Made by a program: the position numbers and the translations under genes. This document shows positions 7,959 through 22,900 of a stretch of DNA of 64,000 bases, one piece after another. Below the pieces are notes generated by a model. The model was not told where the DNA came from. It worked only from the letters and a program-made list of their open reading frames with translations, and did no database searches. Each line of letters begins with the position of its first letter. Positions within the stretch are counted from its first letter, which is position 1. The DNA lies in the NCBI GenBank assembly GCA_945860295.1, contig CAMAQH010000001.1, positions 124,001 to 188,000 on the forward strand. The letters run 5' to 3'. Source of the stretch: Prosthecobacter debontii (GTDB taxonomy: Bacteria; Verrucomicrobiota; Verrucomicrobiia; Verrucomicrobiales; Verrucomicrobiaceae).

Positions 7959-10900
7959 ATGAAACATCGCTCTTCACCCTTCTTGCTCCACTTGCGCCAT
8001 CATCAATATTGGATGACTTGCCTGCTTACAGCGCTGATGGCCGTGTGGCAGATTGGTCAGCCCCTCCAAGCCTCGACGATAAATTGGACATCTGGTAGCA
8101 GCACCGACTTGAACTGGGTAACGCCTGGCAACTGGAGCACTGGACTGCCACTGGCTTCTGACGATGTAATCTTTGGTACGCCAATTCCTAATCCTGGATC
8201 TCTGGCCAGCCCGGGAACCATCACACTTGGTGCAGGCACCGTGGCTAATAGCCTGCGGCTACGTGACAATTACACCCTGTCTGGGGGAAATTTGGCTTTG
8301 ACCACGGGTCAGGTTCGAGTGGATACCAGTGCCACTATTAATTCCCCGTTGGTTGGTGCCGGAGGACTGATCAAAACGGGCCTGGGTACACTTACCTTAC
8401 TTGGTTTAAATTCAGGGTTGACGGGTCAGGTGGGCGTCAATGTGGGCACTCTGAGGGTGTCTGGAAGTCTCGGCGCGGGTCCATTGTCCTTGGCCGGCGG
8501 CACTCTGGCGCTTGAAAGTGACACAGGCTTGAGCTTCACGCCTGCGACGACGGTCTCGCTCAACTCGATCATTCTTTCTGGTCGTCAGACATCTGGGGCG
8601 GGCGTGACACATACTTTTGGCGCATTGAACATCGGTCCACAGCAATTGGGCATCGAATCGGGTGCGAATGTCACGAGCGGCGTGTCAGGTGTGACCTTTG
8701 GAGTAACCACACTTTCCGCCAGTGGCGCTGGATTCAATGTGGGTGCTAATGCGAATCTCTCGTTGGGAGCCATCGGCGGGAATTTCAATTTCTACAAATC
8801 GGGGGCGGGCACGCTGACGCTTGGAGGAACCAGTACCCGCTCTTCCGGTAGCGCCTTTTTGACAAGCGGCACCGCCGTGCAGACGAACGTCGCTGGTTTC
8901 GGAACCGCTGCCTCAACTCTGACGATGATTGGTGGCACAACTCTTGACCTTGCCACCGATGCTACGACCAATGCCTATCCCACAACTTTATTTGGCAGCG
9001 CTACGATTCTCTCTAACCGAGCTACAGCTGGGGCTGGCATTACGCACACTTTGGGCGCACTGACCTTGCTCGGGAGCAACACGTTGACAGCAGGCAAGGG
9101 GGCTAACGTTAGCAGCGGTTCCGCTGGTGTGACATATGGTGCGGTGACCACCGTCGGGGCGGCGACTTTTGTTTCATCCACCAGCAATTCTTTGCTGACA
9201 CTCGGTGCTGTAAACAATCTTGGTAACAATACCACATTCTCTGGTCCTGGAAACACAACAGCAAGCGGTGCGATCAGCGGTGGTGGCGGCATCATTATGA
9301 ATGGCACTGGCGTGCTGACTCTGTCTGCGGCAAATACGAATGGTGGTGCGACCGTGGTCAATTCTGGCACCGCACAGTTGGGCATCGCGACTGGTTTGGG
9401 CACTGCGGGCACGGCAAACACCGTCCTCAATGGCACAAGCATTCTTAGTATCAACGGTTTTGCGCCTACTGTGCTGGCCATTTCTGGCAGTGGTGGCACG
9501 ATCCTTCAGAACAATCACTCCTCCACTGCTGTCGCCCTGACCGTGACGCCAGGAGGCACGGCCAACTCTGTTTTCGCTGGAACCGTCCGAAATGGCGGAG
9601 TGGGCACGATGGGTGTCACGGTGAATGGCAGTGGTGCTTTTACTCTTAGCGGCAACAACAATTACTCTGGACCCACGACACTCACACAAGGACAACTAAA
9701 TATTAACAGCGCCACGGCACTGGGAACGAGTGCTGTGACTCTCACGGCGGGCGTGATCGACAACACCAGCGGCGGCGCGCTCATTCTGACGAACAACAAC
9801 GCTGTGACTGTCGGTGGTAATTTTACGTTCGGCGGCACTAATAACCTGAGCTTTGGCTCTGGAATATTTACGGCAGGAGCCGCACGCACGGTGACTTTGG
9901 CGGGAAGTGGCACTCTCACAACGGGCAACTGGGTTAACAACTACGCCACGTCCACCACGACCATCAACGCCCTTCCGGATTCCACATCCATGCTGCGCGT
10001 GAACGCCTTCAATTCCACAAGTACGGCCACCCCCGGCACAATCTCTGGTAACGGTAACCTGATCATCGCGGGCGGCATCACGCCGACTGTTCCTGCCGCC
10101 AGCAGCATTGTGTTTTCCAACGCCGGAACCATCTCTCTGACCGGCACCAGCACCTACACAGGTGCCACCACTTTCAACAGCGGCATCGTGGAGCTGGATG
10201 CGCGCATCGGCACTGCGGTATTGAACAATGCTACCGCCCCCACCTTTGCCGGCGGTTCTTTCATTTACCTTGGCAATACCGCCTCCGGTAGCTCCCAGAC
10301 CTTGGGGAACGTGACTCTGGCATCGGGCGGTTCCAACATCCAGGTGTTTGGCGGCGGTGCTGGCACCTCGACTTTGGCCTTGGGAACACTCAGTGGGGGA
10401 GCCTTGGCCACCACCAGCCAGTCCGCGCTGAATATTCGTCTGGGCACAGGTTCCAACCCCACGGTCACCACCACCAGTTTGGCCTCGGGACTCACCAACG
10501 CTTTATTGGGCGCGCGCGGTGCCATCGTCTTCACCGATGCTGCGGGGACCACCCGTTTTGCCACGCTGACCACCGGTTCTACCACCAATGCCGTTTCCGG
10601 ACTCACCATCGCCACGGCCCTGCCGGCCACGGGTGGTGCAGCCGCCACCAACTACACGCTGAACAACGCCAGTATGACGGTCACGGCGAGCGAGTCTGCC
10701 AATGCCCTGCATCTCACCAATACCGGCGCAGCCCAGACCCTGACCATTAACAATGGATTGACTCTGACGCTGACGAGCGGGGGGCTGCTCTACACGGGTT
10801 CTGGCCCGTTCAATATCGCTCCGCAAGCAGCGGGAACGGGTGTGATCAGGGCTAACTCCACCACGGCATCCGACCTGATTATTCACAACTACGGCACTGG

Positions 10901-13900
10901 TGGTTTGAATATTAGCGCAATTATTGCCAACGGCACGGGCGCTTCGCCTCTTACGGTGAGTGGAACAGGCTTGACTACCCTGTCAGCCATCAACACCTAC
11001 ACCGGGACAACCCATGTCAATGGCGGTGCCAAGCTGGGGATTTCACTCAACACGAACTTGGGTGCTGCCGCCACGGGTGCTGCCGTGACCTTGAACAACG
11101 GCACTCTCCTTGCCACTGCCTCCGTTGCGCTTGAGAACAGCTCCACGACTAACTTTCGCGCGGTCAATCTGGGCGCCAGCGGCGGCACTTTTGAAGTCAC
11201 AGGGGCAAACAGCCTGACGGTTCGTGGTGTCATCAGCGGCGCTGGAAATCTGACCAAGACAGGCACCGGCAACATGCTGTTGTATGGTGCGAACGCGTAT
11301 TCGGGTGGATTCACCAAGGTTCAGAACGGTTCGATTCAGATTGCTTCTACAGGCTCAGTCGCGCCCGCGACCGTTGTCGCATTGGGAAATGGAACGACTT
11401 CGGGCAAACTGATCCTGGGAGACGCTGTCGGTGTAAAGAGTCAGGTCGTCGGTGGACTGATGACCAGTGGAGCCGGCCTGGCAAATGCTGTCGTGGGAGG
11501 GAACGCTGCAAACTCGACACTCACTTACACCGGCACTGTGGGCATTCCGACGATTTATTCCGGCACACTTGGAGGAGCCGGGGCGAATGAAAACAATCTG
11601 GCTCTGAATGTCACCGCAGGCATCCTGAGCTTGAGTGGAAACAACACCTTCACGGGTGGCACGACGATCAATGGTGGTGTCCTCAATATCAACAGTGCCT
11701 CAGCGCTCGGCACAGGGGCGTTGACCGTCACAACCGCTGGCACGATTGATAACACCACTTTGCTGCCGATCACACTGAGCAACAACAACGCGGTGACTCT
11801 GAACAACAACCTTACCTTCGGAGCCACACGGAGCCTGAACATGGGTGCCACCAGTACGACGACCATGGCGGCCAGCCGCACGGTGACCCTGCTTGGGGAC
11901 ACAACGAACACGAACTCTCTGACGCTGGCAAACTTCAATGTGACTGCCGCTGCCCAGACGCTCACCGTCAATCGCGCCCAAGGATCGGGTGTCGCCTTGA
12001 ATATCGGCACCTTGAACCTGAACACAGGCACCGCTGGAACAGCCACGATCATCAGCGGCAACGGCATTGTGAACATCACCAACCAGATCACTGCCGCAGC
12101 GGCGGCGACACCTTTCACCTACAGCGGAACCGGAATGCTTACGATCGCTGGTGCCGCCAACTACGGCGGGCTGACGACATTCAGTGGTGCTGGCACAGTG
12201 AAGCTTGCTGCAGGCGGAAGTCTTCCTGCTGCCTCAGGTTTGACTGTTTCCAGCGGTAGCTTTGATCTAAATGGACAAAGTCAAACGGTGAACGGTGTCT
12301 TAACCCTGTCAGGCCCTGCCGTGATTTCCAATACGAGCGTCACTGCTTCAACTCTTACCGCGACGAATATCGCTGCCAGCACCGGCCACTTGGCAGGAAA
12401 TTTGTCTGGTGCCTTCACCCTGACTGGAGCCGCTGCAGCGATGAGTGGCACTTACACCAATACAGGCAGCTTAACCTTCAGCAATGCTGGTACTGGAGCC
12501 TTCACGGTGAGCGGAAACGTCCTGAATGTCGGTAACGTCACATTCAACGCGAACAACACGAATGCGTTTACGGTGTCAGCTCCCTTAATGAATCCTACAG
12601 GACTCATTACCAACAGCGGTACTGGCACTGGGAGTGTGACCGTCAGCGGAAACATCGGTTCCAATGTGACTGGGCTGGTTCAAAACAGCGCTGGTTCCTC
12701 ACTCCTACTCACTGGCAATAACAGTGCTTTCAGCGGAACAGTCAATGTCAGTGCCGGTCTCCTTCAGGCAAATGAGTTAACCGTGAGTGCGATCACGGCC
12801 ACAAACGGCACGCTGCGTTCGGTCATTAAAACAACGAACCCTAATTTTACGGTCAATGGCACGGGTGGTATTTTCATGAATCCAGGGAGTGTTGTGCCAA
12901 GCTCTTTGAACATCAGTCTGACTGGAGAAGGTGCTGCCTTGCAGCTTGGCAATGGCAACGATCATACGATCCCTTCGTTTGTCTCTAGCGGTAGAACTCA
13001 GCTTCTCTTTGGCGCGGGAGTTGGCAACTCAATGATGAATTTTACAGACACGGGTACGCTGACAATGGATGGCGTTATCAGCATGGGCGGAATTGCCACA
13101 GGGATCGGAAGTGTGGAAAAGAACGGCTACTCAACCTGGGTGCTGTCCGGCGGTAACGCATACAATGGTAACACGACCATCAATGGTGGCTCGGTTCAGA
13201 TCGCTGGCGGAGCCGTCGTCGAAGTGCTACCTGACCGCTCTGCCGTCAGCTTGGCCTCTGGAGCTACATTGGATTTGAACGGCAAGGCCGAAACGATTGG
13301 CTCGCTAGCTGGTCTTGGTGGCGTGTCTCTGGGATCCGGGGTGCTAACCACAGGCCGCAATGCCTCCAGTTCTAGCTTTGGCGGTGTTCTCAGTGGTGGT
13401 GGTTCAGTAACCAAGATCGGTAACGGCACCATGACACTAACGGGCGGCAACACCTTTACCGGGGCACTGACCGTGGCTGGCGGTAGTGTTGTGTTGAACA
13501 CGACGGGTGGTAATACTCTAGCGGATGGCGTAAATGTGGCTCTTACAGGCGGTGGGTTGGTGGTCAATACTTCTGACTCGATCAATCGTCTCACAGCGAC
13601 AAGGAATTCAGTGATCACTTTAGCTTCTGGTGCCACTTTGACCACCAATCATACAGTTGTGGCGACAGATACACGCAGTGCTAAGTCGAGCACCCTGACG
13701 CGTGCCGTGGCAGTTCCTGGTGGAACTCAGGGTCTCATCGTTGGTATGGCTGTTTCTGGCGAGGACACATTTAATCAGGTGCTCCCTGCTGGCACGTTCA
13801 TTGTGCAAATTCTGAATCAAAATCAGGTGCTCCTAAATGCGACACCCCTCCGCTCGGAGACGAGCAATTTGGTCTTCGCTTCCGTTGACAAAGTGGCAGC

Positions 13901-16900
13901 TTTCACTGGGGCTGGTAACTGGACCAAGAACGGTGCTGGCGCGGTGCTCCTTGGCGGTAATAGCGATCTGACTGGGACCGTGACCATCAATGATGGTCTT
14001 CTCATCGCCGGAGGCTTTAGTCAGGGCGGGCGTAACTACATCCAGGACACGATTGGAAACTCCGCTTCCGTGGTGCTTGGTGCATTGGGTGCGCCGACTT
14101 TGAATCTGGCGTCCAATATCGTCAATTTGCTGCCCTATGAGAAGATTGGTAGCCTCTCGGGCGGTAGTTCCACCGCGACGGTTAATATCACGGGTATCAC
14201 CAGCGCAGGAGCGCTCGCTATGGGTGGAAACAACCAGAGCACGGTTTATAACGGCAATATCCGGGGTGGCCTTGGGAGTTGGCTCATCAAGGAGGGTTCA
14301 GGCCAATTCACTTGGAACAACTCCGATGCACAGACTTTTGATGGCGCGGCGCGTGTGGACCAGGGAGAGATGCTGGTGGCTGGTAGCGTGGGATTAAGCC
14401 CCAGCGTGAATGCTGCGCTGAGCAATCAGGCTGGGGCCAAGCTCACTTTAAATACCTCCGATACTGACGGGGAAATACTGAATTCCATTTCTGGTGGCGG
14501 GCATGGAGCAATAGGCGCCTTCCCCAATGGCCTGCGAGGTGCCATTTTGGGAAACTACATCGCTGTTGGCGCTTCTGAAATCCAGATTGGAACCAGCGTC
14601 CTGACGATCGCCAATAGCACGGCTGGATCGGTTTTCTCAATCGGTAGTAATCTGACAGGAACTGGAGCACTCAGAAAGACAGGCAACAACACGTTGGAAA
14701 TCTTGGGTGTGAATTCCAATAGTGGTAACACTGAGGTGAAGAGTGTGGCAGCCGGCACGACCAGCACCATGCGCATCGGTGTTTACAGCGCTAGTTCTGG
14801 AGTGGGCACTCCGACTGCTGGCGGTTTCGGTCAGCTTTCGGCATCTTCCGCTCTCGGGCTGATTTCAAATGATACAGGCCTTAATGGCAACGTCCAGTTT
14901 GATCTCAATGGCTCCACTCAAACAGTCAAAGCTCTCTACACCGGTAACATCAACGGAACGAGGATTCTCAACATGGGCGGAGGCACCATCAACGTCAATA
15001 CGCCCTCGAATTTCTTGAATGGATATTTTGATGGGATCTTGCTTGGTCGTGGGACTATCAACGTGAATGCCACCCATACTCTGGGATGGGAAATTCAGGG
15101 CAGTTCCGCCGCTCCTCCTTCCACGCTCAACAACAACAACAGCCATACAGGCAGCTTCAATGTGAACGGGGGTTTGGTTATCCTAGCTGGTGTGAATGGG
15201 AGCATCGGCGACGTCGTCCACACCAGTGTGGCCTCTGGCGCTACACTGAAGGTCAAGTTTTTAGACACCATCGGTTCCCTCAAGGGTGCCGGTAATCTCG
15301 TGTTCGACGCTTTGAGTCCCACGCTGACCGTCACTTCCGCGCCCCAAGGTTCATTGGCCTCGAGCGTTTGGTCGGGTACTTCCTCTGGACCAGGTAATTT
15401 GACGCTTGCCCGGCGTGCTCGGATGATTATCACTTCAAACCAAGGCTACACTGGCCTAACGACGCTGAAAGACGCCGCCAATCTGACTTTGGACTACTCG
15501 GGTGCGGGAGTGAACAACATCATCCCAGGGGCCTTCCGAATGGCGGGCGGTAGCATTCGCATTCAGGGGGGCACTTCTGCCATCACGGAGTTGGTGGCAT
15601 CGAGCACCCTCGCTTCGGGGGCTACAATCATCTCAGGATCATCCTCGGCAGCCAGACTTGGTCTGGGATCCATGACTCGGCAGCTAGGTGGTATGCTGGA
15701 AGTTCGTGGTGCCAACGTCACGATCGGAAATCCAGAGGAAGTGGGGCTCAATACGCTCGGCGGCTACGCCACTTTTGGTGCCGCCGCAGATATCACTACT
15801 TGGGCGGTTCCTAGAGGCAACAGCCTTACCATTGTAGGTTTGGCGGACTCAGATTACGAAATCGATCTGCCGAATATCAGCAGCACGGTCAATTTTGATG
15901 TGCGCAGTAACTTTCCATTGTCGGACGACGTGGGGTCCTTGCGCTTCAATACAGCACCAGAATCTGGTGAGAGAGTAGTGCTCCTGAGCGGCACAGGAGA
16001 TCCGCGCCGGATTGACTCGGGCGGGTTATTGGTCACGAAAAACATGGGCGCTATCGATGTCAGGCTTACCGATGATGGTGATGCTGATGGTTATAGTGAT
16101 GGGGTTGGCATCACCGGCGGCTCAGGTGAGATCGTGGCGAACGAGCTCATTCTGCACCAGCATAACACTCGTGGCAGTCTCATCATTGATGCTTCGATTA
16201 CCGATGACCCAAATGCGGTATCCAACCCAACTCTGAGCTTTTCTAAAACAGGTCAGGGGCGCGTCATCCTGACCCAGCAGAACACGTATCAGGGACTCAC
16301 CAATATTTTTGCGGGTGTGCTGCAGCTCGGAGATGGTAATAGTGTCTTAGGTAGTCTAGGCACGGGTGGTCAGAGTATAACTAACAATGGCTACTTGGTT
16401 CTCAATCACGGTTCTGGTACGCCGACTGCCATCGGTGATCTTGTTGGGACTGGGGCTGTTCAGGTCATGGGCGGTGCCACAGAAACATTGGGCGGCGCCA
16501 ACAGCAGCTATGCGGGTGCTACTTATGTTCTGAGCGGAAAACTGCGCGCGACTCAGCCACTCTCTCTTGGTTCGACGGATGGTCTCACTTCAGTTGCTCC
16601 ACTAGCAACGCTTGAGATCGGCGGAACAGGTCTGACGTCCTCAGAGTCCATTTTCCTGCGTGGGGGCATACTTTCTGGCATTGATGTCGGAGCTACTCTG
16701 AACGGAACATTATTGCTCGGATCGAACAGTTCCATCAATTCAACGGATGCTGGGACTCAGACCCGTCTGGCTGGACTTGTGATCGTGAGTCCTGGGTCTG
16801 ATTTGACCCTAGGTGGCTCTGGTTTTGTGATTTTCAACAACACAAATAACCAACTCGGCTCGGTGACCTCCACGGCTAATATTCACATTGGTGGTAACCC

Positions 16901-19900
16901 GCTGCTTGCAGCGGCTGTCGGCTCCATTGGGCGTGCTCCGATCAGCACTTCGCGTAAAGTCACGGTTAACGTCAATGATGCGCACTTTGTCTTGGGGTCA
17001 AACATCAGTGGCACAGGTGGTCTGACCTTGAATCGAAGCACCACTTACCTAACGGGCAACAACACCTACACGGGTCCCACGCTGGTTGGTGGGAATGGCT
17101 CCCAGGTGGAAGGAATTTTCGATGGTGCCACTTTGGACGCGAACGCTGAGCTTCGGGTCGCTAATGACACGTACAGTGGAAAGCTTGGTACGGGTAGGGT
17201 GGTGATTCAGTCTTCTACAGGCGGCCAGTCCATCATGCGATTCCATTCATTGGGCAATGAGACGGTGAACAACACCATCAACATCAATCCATGGAACGCC
17301 ACACCTGGCACGGTTAGAAATGCGCTTCTGATCCGTCACGGCCTTGGATCATTGAATCTCTCCGGGGAGATCGTGGCAGGTGACCACAACAGCGCCGGAC
17401 GCGACCCCAAAACGCAGCGCGCTTTCCTGCAAACAGAGACGGGTGGCAAGCTCACGATCAGCGGAAACATTGTGACTGGACCCGGCAAACGGCTCAACTT
17501 CCAACCGGTCAGTAACTCGATTTTCGAATTTGCGGGTAGTGCCAGCAATATCATCTGGGGCCGAATGCTAGGTAATAACAGCGATAACTCGACGGCTAAC
17601 TACATCTTCAATAACACTGGCGAGACGACACTCAAGGAGGCGCAAAACTTCGCGAACACAGGCGGCACCAATCGTTTAAACAACGTTTACATTCAGCGCG
17701 GGACACTTGTGGTGAGCAATGAGGAAGACCCCTCAACCACCACTCAAGCACCGGATGGTGTGAATGATGACATCGACATGTATTTGCTTCGCGGCGCGGC
17801 GATTCGCTTTGATTACAATGAAACGGCTGGCTTTTTTGCCACACAAAAAGGCTCAGACATTCAGGTGCCTTCGGGCGTCACGCTTATCATTGATGACAAT
17901 GCCAACCAAGTCTATAACGGTGGTTTTTCTGGAGATGGCACCGTTCATTTCAATGCTATCGGCGGTGCCGCTTGGCATGGTTTGTTCGGGCCAAGTTCGC
18001 TGTCCGCCAGCCCTATCATTGGCAGCACGAGTCAAGTCACTACCGTCCGTGTTTCAGACTTGGCTATTGCTAGCGGTTTAGATGCGGCCAAGACAATCAA
18101 TCTCGGTATCTCTGGCATTCTTGGTGCGGCCCCTCAGGAAACTCGGCTCGAGTTCGTGAATCGCAGTCTCTCGCTAAATAGCCCCACTCCGCATGTGACG
18201 AATAAGGACATTAATTTGAGCAATAGCAGTGCGTTTGAGAGTAAGCAAACAAGCGCTCCGGCTAGCGGCGGAGGTTCCGAAATCACGCTGGATGATGTGG
18301 GCGGGTTGGTTGATAACATGGCCGTGAGCGGCCCCGGCATCGCTAAGGGCACGCGAATCGCCGCGATCAATACGGGATCAAACACCGTGACCCTGACCTT
18401 GCCGATTGTGGGCGGCACACCTGCGCTGTCCAAGGTGACTTTTGAGGAGGTCACCTTCGCTGGCACGATTCGTATTGGTGCTAATGCCGTCGGTCCGCTG
18501 GTGATCGGCTCAGACTCCAGCAGAACTGCTGCAAACAACTGCAAGATCTCTATTACCAACCAGGGTAATAAGACGCTGATTCTTCACGGGCAGAACACCG
18601 GAGCTAATACGATCAACGGAATGCTCGATCAAAAGGATGCAGTTCTGAGCCTGAGTGTGAACCCGAACGTAGGCAACAACGACCAGTATGGTGCTGGGCG
18701 CTGGGTGCTCACGAATACCAACAACAATTTCAGTGGCAACGTTTCTGTGGGAGTCGGCACACTTGAGCTTTCTGGAAACCTAGGCGTAGGCACTGAAATC
18801 ACGGGCATTTTGGGCAACCTAGCTGCGAATCGAGTTTTCGATTTGGGAACAGCTAACTTTGATGGTCGCCGCTATGACATCTTTGGTAATGGTGACAACC
18901 TTGGCGGTGCTGGCGGAGCTACCTCTAGTGGTTCTCTGGTCTTCAAAGATCCAATCGCGGGCACCCTGACTTTAGGCAGCAACATCACTTTCACCCAGAG
19001 CTTTAACAACGGCACGAATCCAGGGAATGGTGAGATCATCAACGCTGGCACCAAGGTGCTCGTGATCAACGGTGCTTTGGTTGCTAGCGCGTTTAACGCT
19101 ATTTCTGGAGCTTTGGACAGCAGCATCGCAATCGCAGGCGCTCGTAACTGGGTGCTGGACGGCGATAATCTGGGAAACAACACCATTAACGGCAGCATCT
19201 CCAACGGCAACGGCGCTACTGTCGGTGTTAGCAAAGAAGGCGCAGGTAAATGGATACTCAGTAACACGAGTAACAGCATGACCGGAACGGTCACCGTCAG
19301 CCGAGGTTTCCTAGACATGGCCGGCGGCAGCTCAATCGGCGATGACGCAACCGTGAATGTCTCCAACGCAGGCTCTGATGGTAGTTCCGTCGGTGGTGCC
19401 ACCCTTCGCATCCGCACCAGTGAGACCATCGGCGGCCTTGCCGGCTCCATCGGCAGCTTCGCCACACTTGATGCGGGTTTGCTGACCGTCCGAAATGCCG
19501 CCCAGACCTTCTCGGGTGTCATTACTGGTGGCGCTGGCATCACCCGCACGAATAATGACGCTAATGCTCGTGTTTCCACCTTCACCAATAAGAACACCTA
19601 TACAGGCCCAACGACGATCACGACCAATGGCGTCAACTTTGTGGGCAACCGCTTTGACGTCTATCATCTGGCGAACGGAGCCAGCAGCCTTGGAAACGCC
19701 GCCAATGATGCTTCGAATCTGGTCATCAACACCAACACGGGTGCAGGTGGCCTGCGCTATCTGGGCTTTACTGATCAGGCGACGAGCCGCCTTTTCACCA
19801 TGGGGTCGGGGACCAGTGCGGCGAACATTTGGGCGGACGGCACTGTGATCGGAACGATGGCCCCAAAGATCGAATTCACCAATCCTGGTGCCATCGCCTT

Positions 19901-22900
19901 CTCTGGAGCCGCCGACAGCACGCAAACTCTGGTGCTGCGCGGCGCCACGATTGCCAACAACCTGTTTGCCCCGCAGCTCACCAACAATGGCACGGGCGCC
20001 ACCTCTCTTTCCAAGATTGAAGCTGGCATGTGGATCGTCAGCAATCCTGCCAACAGCTTCACCGGCGGCACCAGCATCACGGCCGGCACGCTCGCCATCA
20101 CCAGCGGTACGGCGTTGGGCAGCGGACTCGTCACCATCAATGGTGGTGCGGGCACTGGACTCTTGCTCCGCAATGCTGGCACAGTCGCTAATAACATCAC
20201 TAATTTGACCTCGCAGGGGGCTTTGACAACCGACAGTGGGGTCAATAACGTGACTGGCGGAGTTGCCATAGCCGGAACGAATGCAGACTTCCGTACCGGT
20301 GCCTCTTCTGGAAGCAGTCTGAACTTTGGCGGTGTCATCAGCGGTGCCCTGGGCACAGGTCGTTTTTACGTCGCGGATGGTGGCACCAAGATTTTTAGCG
20401 GTGCTAATACATACACTGGCATCACCTCGGCGATGGGCGGCACCCTCCGCCTTGATTACGGAGCCAGCAACACCTCCAAGCTCCCTGATGCTGCCGCTTT
20501 GGAACTGGGTTGGAGAGACAACGGCATTGTCACTTTACTGGGCGCGGATGCCGATGTGTCGAACCTCAGCTACCAGGCTGGCATGTCCGGTGCCCAATTG
20601 GAGCTGAGCGGTGGCAGTCACGTCGAGATCATGACGGGTCTGACCATCAGTCAGGGGGCTAACAAAATCAGCCGAGTGGGCGGAAGCACTGCCAGTCTTC
20701 AGCTTGGTGCCATTGGCCGTTTGGTGGCTGGAGCGGTGATCGACCAGGGCACTCTTGATTTTGCCGTTGGTGGTCTCGCCTACACAACCACTGCCAATGT
20801 CGGCACTGGCGTGAATGTCATTCATGGTGGTTATGCCACCGTGGGTGGAGCCGGGTGGGCACAGCGCGTTGACAATACCGTTCTGGGCACTGCTGGTGCT
20901 GTAGTTTCGACGGATGTCGGTAATACCATCACCCTTTCAAATATGGCTAATGGATCGAACATCCGCTTCTTGACTGGAGCGCCCGCAGGTCTGACCACAA
21001 ACGTTGATTATTTTGTCGTCGGAGCCACAGCAACAACCTTCCAAGTTTCTGCGACACTTGGCGGTGCGGTCATTGATATTACTGCCAATGGCAACACGGG
21101 GACTGTCATTAGCAATTCGGCTAGCAATACGATCCTAGGCACTGCTGGTGCCGTCGCCTCCGACTCAACCACGGATCGCATCACCATTCCGAATTTGCAG
21201 AACGGGCAGCTTGTGCGCTTCACCTTAAATGCCCCTACTGGGCTGGCCGTAGCCACTGATTATTTTGTGGTGAATGCCACAACGATTGACTTCCAGGTGG
21301 CCACCGCACTTGGCGGCGCGGCCATCAATTTTACCGCTAATGGCATGAATGGAACAGTGGCGAGAACGGGGCAGATCAATGCTGCCCTGGCCAATGCTTA
21401 CAATAACAACACGACTGCGACCACGTTTGGCGCGGGAATTAACACGGATGTTTTAGTTTCTAGCGCACGGGCTGCGGCCACCACTTCTCAGACACTTCGG
21501 TTTAATTCGGCAACGGCAACGGATCTTAGTTTGGCTGGATTTGCTCTTTCACTGGAACAGGGCGGGGTCCTAACCACGCCGGGTTCCGGCGCTGCTAGCA
21601 TCTCAGGCGGCATTATTCAGCGCTCTTTGGGAACGGCTGGTTTGGACACGATCTTCCACACCTATAGCTCGAATGCGCTGACCGTCTCTTCGGTCATCCA
21701 GAACAATACCGCTGCACAGGGAATCACTAAGACAGGCAATGGTCCACTTGTGTTAACGGGTGCCAATGCCTTCACGGGTCGCGTCAGTCTCCAGCAGGGC
21801 ATGATTCAGGTGGGTGATGGCACCGCGGGTTCGGCGGCAGCCCTGCTTTCCGGTCTTGCTGCGCCGATTAGCAGCAGTCTTGGAACGGAATTGAGGTTGA
21901 ACGTGCTGAATGCAGCCACCGCCTACAATCCTGGTGCTTTCACCGGTTCTGGCCTGCTCAATCTCGCCCCGACCAACACGTCAGCGATCATTCTCGACGA
22001 TGACAACGCCAACTGGATCGGAGACTTGACCGTCAGTGGCGGCAGGGTCCGCGCGGCGGCTGCCAACGCCCTCGGCTCGAGTCGCGGCATCACGACGATT
22101 AATAGCACCGGCACTCTTCAAATCGACACCAGCGTCACCATTCCAGAGCTGGTCACCTTCAATCAAGGATCCACACTGACGACTCTGCCGGCGGCGGTGG
22201 CGGTCATGAATGGCAAACAGACTTTTACGAACGCCGGTGCTGGTGGCTTCACCATCAACATTCCTGCACCCGCAGTGGCAGGTGCGCTGGGTCTGAACAT
22301 CAGTGGCATCATTTACGCTGGCAATGGCTTTACCAAAACAGGCAACGGCGTCCTGCAGCTCAGTGCTAGCCAGTTCACCAACGTACTGGATGGGTTCACT
22401 GTCGCCAACACGGGTGCCTCTCTCGTGGGGCAGGTTTTGGTCAATGCTGGTGAGCTACGTGTCGGTAATCCGCGCGCCCTGGGTGCCACGGGCGTCGGCA
22501 ACGAAACCATCGTCGCCTTGGGTGCCACCGTTGATCTGCGCGGTCAGTCGCTCAATTACGGTGATGACTCCTCAGCCATGCGTGAGATCTTTAGCGTCAC
22601 TGGTGCCGGGCTGAATAATACTGGTGCGCTCCGCAATACATCGGGCACAGGGCAGATCTCCCACTTGGTGATGACTGGAAACACCACACTCAGCGGTGGT
22701 GGCTTTGCGAATGCATCACGCCTTGATCTCAGCCCCTTTGACAGCAATCTGAACAATGGCTCCGTGCTCGACGGTAACTTTACCCGCAACAATGCCACTC
22801 TGGCGGGTGGTGGTAATGAATTGACCATCGTGGGCAGTCAGGCAGTTGTGCTGCATCAGCCGACCTTCACGTCAGCTCTCAGTAAGATCAATTTGAAGGA

